A stretch of 17,366 nucleotides of DNA from a candidate division WS6 bacterium GW2011_GWC2_36_7 (GTDB lineage Bacteria > Patescibacteriota > Dojkabacteria > SC72). Shown in pieces: positions 13,977 through 17,366 of the stretch. The notes under the pieces are model-generated. The model ran no database searches and was not told where the DNA came from. It saw nothing but the letters and a program-made list of their open reading frames with translations. Made by a program: the position numbers and the translations under genes. The stretch spans positions 1-17,366 of the forward strand of contig LBSF01000004.1 of assembly GCA_000991805.1 (NCBI GenBank), in the 5' to 3' direction. Position 1 is the stretch's first letter. Every line of letters begins with the position of its first letter.

Positions 13977-15099
13977 CTTACAAAACTTCCATAACAATGG
14001 TATGAGGGTTGCGTTAGTGACGGAATCTCTCTGGAGTATGGGTGGAGCGAATAGGGTATTAGAATCTTTTGCAAAGATGTATCCGGATGCTGATATATAT
14101 GCGCTATTTGGTGATACCAAATCTCTTTCCTCTGAACTTCAAAAACACAGGATAATATATTCGGCATTAAACAAAAGGTTGTTCATAAAACAGCTATACC
14201 GATATACATATCACCTTTGGCCATTACATATCGAAAAATTTGATCTTAGCCAATATGATCTTGTAATCTCCTCGAGCGCGAGTGTTGCTTTTGGGGTTAT
14301 AACTCCGATGACATGTAAACATATTGCCTATGTTCACTCTCCAATGAGATACCTGTGGGATTTGAAAGATGTGGGTATAAAAGAGTTAGTTTTTTTTAAA
14401 AGAATGGTAACTAATTTCTTGTTGGTATTCATAAGACTTTGGGAATCTTCCGCTTCTTCTCGTCCGGATATTTTAATATCTAACTCAAAATTCGTAGCCA
14501 GGCGTATTTCAAAGTATTGGGGCAGGGAAGTAGACTATGTTCTAACTCCTCCGGTACATTTCTATGAGGGTGTAATAAAGGATAAGAGTGAGAGGGGAAA
14601 GAAAGATCATGATAAATATATTGTAGCTGGAGCTCCATTTGAATTTAACAAGAAGGGTGAGTTTCTTTTGGAATGTATGAAAGATTCCAAGATTGTCTTA
14701 AAGCTAATTGGGAGTGGTTCTAAAGAACCTAGATTAAGAAGAAAATATTCTAAATACAAAAATATACAGTTCTTAGGAAAGATATCTGATGAGGAAAAAT
14801 GGAGAGTACTCTCAAAGGCTTCTGCTTTTGTTATGCCTGGTATTGAGGACTATGGCATCTTTCCTGTGGAGGCTATGTCTGCTGGTACTCCTGTGTTAGC
14901 TTACAAGGCTGGAGGAATATTGGAGAATCTGATGGAGGGTGTTAATGGATATTTTTTTACGGAATGGAATAGAGAGAATTTTGATGTTGGTTTAATGAAA
15001 GTTCTAAATGAGAAATGGAATTACAAGAAGATATCAGAATCAGTTAAGAGGAATAACAATAGTGAGGATATGTTTAAAAAGAGGTTTAAAGAGTATTAG
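13963..15099 (+). CDS. Glycosyltransferase, family 4 (mannosyltransferase-like)
   Basis: Encodes 378 residues with a GT-B fold. The N-terminal domain shows VALVTESLWSMGGANRVLESF, the acceptor-side G-G loop. HSPMRYLWD (about 125-133) is typical of WbaZ-like GT4 enzymes. The C-terminal donor-binding domain holds the EX7E motif in GIEDYGIFPVEAMSAGTPVLA (E295, E303). It probably transfers a sugar from a nucleotide donor to a lipid-linked or surface glycan at the inner face of the membrane. The ATG at 13963 lies inside the end of the cohesin gene. An ATG at 14002 (MRVALV) matches the usual family start and is a real alternative; neither has a good SD. Confidence 0.88.
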   Translation: MKKTNLQNFHNNGMRVALVTESLWSMGGANRVLESFAKMYPDADIYALFGDTKSLSSELQKHRIIYSALNKRLFIKQLYRYTYHLWPLHIEKFDLSQYDLVISSSASVAFGVITPMTCKHIAYVHSPMRYLWDLKDVGIKELVFFKRMVTNFLLVFIRLWESSASSRPDILISNSKFVARRISKYWGREVDYVLTPPVHFYEGVIKDKSERGKKDHDKYIVAGAPFEFNKKGEFLLECMKDSKIVLKLIGSGSKEPRLRRKYSKYKNIQFLGKISDEEKWRVLSKASAFVMPGIEDYGIFPVEAMSAGTPVLAYKAGGILENLMEGVNGYFFTEWNRENFDVGLMKVLNEKWNYKKISESVKRNNNSEDMFKKRFKEY

Positions 15100-15118
15100 T
15101 TGAATGTGGTACTGGTTT

Positions 15119-15145
15119 TTGATATTATCATACTGTTCTTAATGT
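15119..15145 (+). promoter_or_regulatory. Possible promoter of tRNA-Phe/tRNA-Gly
   Basis: TTGATA (15119-15124) and TAATGT (15140-15145) are separated by 15 bases and lie just before the first tRNA at 15149. The spacer is short and the -10 match is imperfect, so this is tentative. It would leave almost no 5' leader on the tRNA precursor. Confidence 0.3.
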
Positions 15146-15148
15146 AAT

Positions 15149-15224
15149 GCCGAGATAGCTCAGCTGGTAGAGCATTTGTCTGAAGAACAAAGGGTCCCCA
15201 GTCCGAACCTGGGTCTCGGCACCA
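15149..15224 (+). tRNA. tRNA-Phe (anticodon GAA), unusual T-loop
   Basis: A complete cloverleaf of 76 bases: acceptor GCCGAGA/TCTCGGC, D arm GCTC/GAGC, anticodon stem TTTGT/ACAAA around CTGAAGA (GAA), variable loop GGGTC, T stem CCCAG/CTGGG, discriminator A, and encoded CCA. The T-loop reads TCCGAAC instead of TTCGAAC, so position 55, normally the pseudouridine of T-psi-C, is C. Confidence 0.93.
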
Positions 15225-15228
15225 TTAC

Positions 15229-15305
15229 GCGAGAGTAGTTCAGTTGGCTAGAACGACACATTGCCAATGTGTAGGTCGCGGGTTCGAACCCCGTCTCTCG
15301 CTCCA
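15229..15305 (+). tRNA. tRNA-Gly (anticodon GCC)
   Basis: A complete cloverleaf of 77 bases: acceptor GCGAGAG/CTCTCGC, D arm with GTTC/GAAC, anticodon stem ACACA/TGTGT around TTGCCAA (GCC), variable loop AGGTC, T stem GCGGG/CCCGT with a normal TTCGAAC loop, discriminator T as expected for bacterial glycine tRNA, and encoded CCA. It follows tRNA-Phe after four bases and is probably on the same transcript. Confidence 0.96.
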
Positions 15306-15322
15306 TATTCAAATATACAATT

Positions 15323-15832
15323 ATGAATATTGTAGAATACAAAAAAGCAATTCAATTCCCACTTCGTCAATCAACGCTATGCTTCTTAATCAGAGATGAT
15401 GAAATTCTACTTGCTATGAAAAAACGAGGATTTGGAAAAGATAGATGGAATGGAGTAGGTGGGAAACCTGATGGAGAAGAAACAATTCTTGAGACTGCAA
15501 TACGTGAGACCCAAGAAGAAATTGAAGTAACCCCAAACGATATGGAGGTAGTAGCAATTCTTGATTTCTATTTTGTAAATAACCCAGATTGGAATCAGCA
15601 AGTAGTAGCATACTTTTCAAGAAACTGGGTTGGAGAGCCTAAGGAAACAGAAGAAATGAGACCTCAATGGCATAAGAAGGATCAATTACCAATTGAAGCT
15701 ATGTGGCCAGATGATGACTTTTGGCTTAATCCTGTTATAAATGGATCAAAGGTGAAGGCAGAGTTTTTGTTTGGAGAAAACGATATAGTGATGGATCACA
15801 ATGTTATGGAAGTTGAGGTTTTGGATATTTAG
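15323..15832 (+). CDS. Nudix hydrolase, MTH1/8-oxo-dGTP diphosphatase-like
   Basis: Encodes 169 residues. The Nudix box runs from G47 to V69: GKPDGEE, seven residues, then RETQEEIEV. The metal-binding Glu residues E62, E65 and E66 are present; the usual Gly near the end is Glu. WNGVGGK (42-48) before the box closely resembles the MTH1 family, which clears oxidised purine nucleotides such as 8-oxo-dGTP, so nucleotide-pool sanitation is the best guess. Substrate choice in Nudix enzymes cannot be read from the box alone. The gene starts 17 bases after tRNA-Gly without an SD and may be transcribed with the tRNAs. It converges on the VTT-protein gene with only three bases between stops. Confidence 0.88.
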   Translation: MNIVEYKKAIQFPLRQSTLCFLIRDDEILLAMKKRGFGKDRWNGVGGKPDGEETILETAIRETQEEIEVTPNDMEVVAILDFYFVNNPDWNQQVVAYFSRNWVGEPKETEEMRPQWHKKDQLPIEAMWPDDDFWLNPVINGSKVKAEFLFGENDIVMDHNVMEVEVLDI

Positions 15833-15835
15833 AAC

Positions 15836-16393
15836 TTATCCTTTAGAAAATAATAATCCTCCTGTATATCCAATATATGCAAATACAATAGCTCGAATTG
15901 TTTTACCTAATGTTACCGCTATTAAAAACTTCCACCACTTAATACCAAATGCACCTGCTACCAAACCAGCAACATCAAACAAAGGGTTAGGGATAAGTGC
16001 TAGTACAAAGATTGCCCATAATCCATATTTCTTAATCCTAATCTCCATTTTCTTGTATACCTTGCTTGATTTTACAATCCCACTACCACTATATCCAGCA
16101 AGATAGCCTACTAATTCCCCAAATGATGATGCTACTCCTACAGTTAAACCGACTAGAAGAGGATTGGCGAATACACCACCCAATAATACATTTAATGGGG
16201 CTAATACTGGTACAGGTATTAATACTGTAGCATTTCCTAAGAACATTATTAAAAATATTCCTACATATCCAAATTCTTGAAGATTACGTATCTCTTTATT
16301 AAATACAATTATTAATACTGATATAGCTATTGAAGCTAAGAGCATTAATAGATGTTTAATACCGAATTTTTCTTGTTTATTAGGTTCTTCCAT
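15836..16393 (-). CDS. VTT-domain (DedA/TVP38/SNARE-associated) membrane protein
   Basis: Encodes 185 residues. An N-terminal helix (about 14-31) is followed by the VTT domain (about 45-180). Marks of the family are the reentrant region IPVPVLAPLNVLLGGVF, SSFGELVGYLAGYSG (90-103) and ALIPNPLFDVAGLVAGAFGIKWWKF (132-156), where relatives carry N-P-x-x-x-D/N and a Gly-rich turn. Some VTT/DedA proteins flip lipids (undecaprenyl phosphate or phosphatidylethanolamine) across the membrane. A link with uppP in the same window is tempting but not shown. A TATAAT ends five bases before the ATG, so the mRNA is probably leaderless. Confidence 0.87.
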   Translation of the reverse strand: MEEPNKQEKFGIKHLLMLLASIAISVLIIVFNKEIRNLQEFGYVGIFLIMFLGNATVLIPVPVLAPLNVLLGGVFANPLLVGLTVGVASSFGELVGYLAGYSGSGIVKSSKVYKKMEIRIKKYGLWAIFVLALIPNPLFDVAGLVAGAFGIKWWKFLIAVTLGKTIRAIVFAYIGYTGGLLFSKG

Positions 16394-16398
16394 TGTTT

Positions 16399-16426
16399 AT
16401 TATACTGAATATTTATGGGAAACCAA
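16399..16426 (-). promoter_or_regulatory. Promoter of the VTT-protein gene, leaderless
   Basis: Minus strand: TTGGTT (16426-16421), a 16-nt spacer, TATAAT (16404-16399), then five bases to the ATG. The -35 box overlaps the T-rich tail of the terminator of the upstream gene. Confidence 0.6.
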
Positions 16427-16459
16427 GAAAACCGAGGGGTCCTATTTTGTAGAACCCCT
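16422..16459 (-). terminator. Rho-independent terminator of the gene at 16476-17009
   Basis: Minus strand: AGGGGTTC (16459-16452) pairs with GGACCCCT (16442-16435) across a 9-nt loop, with one T-G wobble pair, and is followed by CGGTTTTCTT. It lies 17 bases past the stop at 16476. Confidence 0.75.
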
Positions 16460-16475
16460 TGTTTGGGTCAGTTTT

Positions 16476-17009
16476 CTAATTCAGCTCTCTTAGGACACCG
16501 CCGTTATTCCTAAAAGTTTTGTTCAGAATTTTGATATCCATACCATTTTGAAGGACAATCAAAGCCCAGGAAATGCAGTTGATCCCGTTCTTTTGGTCAC
16601 GTCTCCAGTCGAGCACTTCCTTTGGATCGTGAAGGTTGAAAGGAAAATCCTTTTCTTTCCAGGCAAAGATGCCATCTTGATGTGCAATTAGCAACAGAAG
16701 CTCCGTTGAAACGATAGGTGCAGATTGCTTTTTAGGAAATGCAAGATATGCTTTAACATTTGCAAGATTCATGGGGGGCTTTTCTTCTACGATGGAAGCC
16801 TGATACAAGAAATCGTCTTCTTGAATTTCAAGTCCATCTTCAAGTCTTGCCAAGATTGATCCCATTGGATTCGCAATCAGCAGATTGCTATCATCAAAGA
16901 AATTGCGAACTTGTAAACCATGAGTTATAACTATTTCATGATTTCTAGTATTCCCATGTTCTTTTTTTACAACGATGGTTACGAGCTTGAGATTCTGATT
17001 ATCTGACAT
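16476..17009 (-). CDS. Hypothetical protein with a conserved-looking Cys segment
   Basis: Encodes 177 residues; not recognised. No signal peptide or membrane helix is seen; it reads as a soluble alpha/beta protein. The N-terminal half is beta-rich (KLVTIVVKKEHGN, EIVITHGLQVRNFF). The only cysteine (C145) sits in VLDWRRDQKNGINCISWALIVLQNG (133-156), which looks like the most constrained part and could hold a catalytic Cys, though no partner His/Asp can be assigned. The start has a strong SD (AAGGA) and an extended -10 promoter upstream. This contrasts with its mostly SD-less neighbours and suggests high expression or separate origin. It ends at its own terminator and is divergent from the radical SAM gene. 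Confidence 0.7.
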   Translation of the reverse strand: MSDNQNLKLVTIVVKKEHGNTRNHEIVITHGLQVRNFFDDSNLLIANPMGSILARLEDGLEIQEDDFLYQASIVEEKPPMNLANVKAYLAFPKKQSAPIVSTELLLLIAHQDGIFAWKEKDFPFNLHDPKEVLDWRRDQKNGINCISWALIVLQNGMDIKILNKTFRNNGGVLRELN

Positions 17010-17054
17010 AATACCCTTCCTTTTAAAAGATCCGGTTTGATTTGGCGGTTTGTT

Positions 17055-17063
17055 ATTATACCA
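17055..17063 (-). promoter_or_regulatory. Extended -10 promoter of the gene at 16476-17009
   Basis: Minus strand TGGTATAAT (17063-17055) is a perfect extended -10 (TGnTATAAT). No -35 box is clear, as is usual for this class. It gives a 5' leader of about 40 bases ending in the SD of the gene. Confidence 0.6.
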
Positions 17064-17077
17064 CTCCTATAGTATAT

Positions 17078-17105
17078 TTGTATTTCTTAAGAAATTTGTT
17101 AATAT
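17078..17105 (+). promoter_or_regulatory. Promoter of the radical SAM gene with two palindromes
   Basis: TTGTAT (17078-17083), a 16-nt spacer, TAATAT (17100-17105), then five bases to the ATG, so leaderless. Two perfect palindromes lie here: ATTTCTTAAGAAAT (17082-17095) in the spacer and GTTAATATTAAC (17098-17109) over the -10 box. Confidence 0.45.
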
Positions 17106-17110
17106 TAACT

Positions 17111-17366
17111 ATGAAATTAGCCACCAAACAAGCGAAATCAATACTAACCCCAAGCAAACTCCCCGGTGCAGATTATGTAGTAAATCCATATTCCGGATGT
17201 GCGTTTGGATGTGTATATTGCTATGCAGAATTTACTAGAAAATTCACAGGCCATATGGGTGATGAATGGGGTACATACGTAGATGCAAAAATAAATACAC
17301 CAGAGATATTTGAAAAAGAAATAGCCAATCTAACAAAAAAAGTAATTAAGAAAAATGAATTTAAAA
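17111..17366 (+). CDS. Radical SAM protein, spore-photolyase-like (3'-truncated by window edge)
   Basis: The first 85 codons are in the window, and the frame is open to the edge. The sequence reads MKLATKQAKSIL, LPGADYVVNPYSGC, then CAFGCVYCYAEF. The CxxxCxxC triad (residues 32, 36 and 39) that binds the 4Fe-4S cluster of radical SAM enzymes is thus complete. The surrounding NPYSGC and CYAEF, and the later GHMGDEWGTYVDAKIN, are typical of the SPL/Rv2578c-like group, proteins related to spore photoproduct lyase whose substrates are mostly unknown. Only the N-terminal part of the barrel is visible, so no substrate can be inferred. Confidence 0.88.
   Translation, partial: MKLATKQAKSILTPSKLPGADYVVNPYSGCAFGCVYCYAEFTRKFTGHMGDEWGTYVDAKINTPEIFEKEIANLTKKVIKKNEFK

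Noticed and set aside
15160..15342. Minus-strand 60-codon ORF across the two tRNA genes (with ERETGFEPAT-like text)
   Set aside because: It is the antisense translation of tRNA-Phe and tRNA-Gly, a common source of false proteins in databases.
1..17366. CRISPR array, insertion sequence or prophage module
   Set aside because: No regularly spaced long repeats, transposase, integrase, terminase or capsid genes were seen.

Overview
The window looks like chromosomal DNA of an AT-rich bacterium with a small, reduced-style genome, most likely a Candidate Phyla Radiation (Patescibacteria) lineage. This placement is inferred from gene style: short intergenic gaps, many genes without a Shine-Dalgarno sequence, a stripped-down FtsE/FtsX/LytM division module, cohesin-like surface proteins, and hypothetical proteins of a type common in that group. 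The ORFs read cleanly with the standard bacterial code. UGA is not recoded, and an RF2 gene is present. No phage module, transposase or CRISPR array was seen.

Layout: 1-468 is the 3' end of an unrecognised gene, followed by a strong hairpin terminator. 546-2285 (minus strand) carries an MFS transporter that lacks its motif A loop. Upstream of it lies a highly structured leader or small RNA with its own promoter, phased repeats, a terminator and a possible antiterminator, then a small winged-helix-like gene. 2372-4223 (plus) holds a short-chain dehydrogenase and a HEPN-domain protein whose 3' end overlaps the 3' end of an antisense tRNA-Asn gene. 4317-5523 holds an acidic orphan gene divergent from long-form hpf. 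5582-10750 (minus) is a cell-envelope and division block: prfB, ftsE, ftsX and a coiled-coil LytM/M23 protein, in tight operon spacing, then a membrane-anchored SurA/PrsA-like protein without a parvulin domain. The M23 domain appears circularly permuted, with HxH preceding the H...D and YVHL motifs.

10792-12441 is gpmI (glycolysis). It converges on uppP (undecaprenyl-diphosphate recycling) and shares a palindromic CTATAG stop hexamer with it. 13269-15099 holds a cohesin-like, membrane-anchored surface protein and a GT4 glycosyltransferase. 15149-15305 holds tRNA-Phe and tRNA-Gly, both with encoded CCA. They are followed by an MTH1-like Nudix hydrolase, a convergent VTT/DedA-family membrane protein, a hypothetical gene with a strong SD and extended -10 promoter, and the 5' end of a spore-photolyase-like radical SAM gene.

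Functionally, the central block links peptidoglycan remodelling at division (FtsEX plus LytM protein), lipid-carrier recycling (UppP), glycan assembly (GT4) and surface protein display. The accessory-looking parts are the left third (MFS leader, SDR/HEPN next to tRNA-Asn) and the far right. The most interesting observations are the structured MFS leader, the permuted M23 domain, the MFS motif A deletion, the HEPN/tRNA overlap, and a recurring pattern of leaderless starts in which the -10 box ends 5-7 nt before the ATG.
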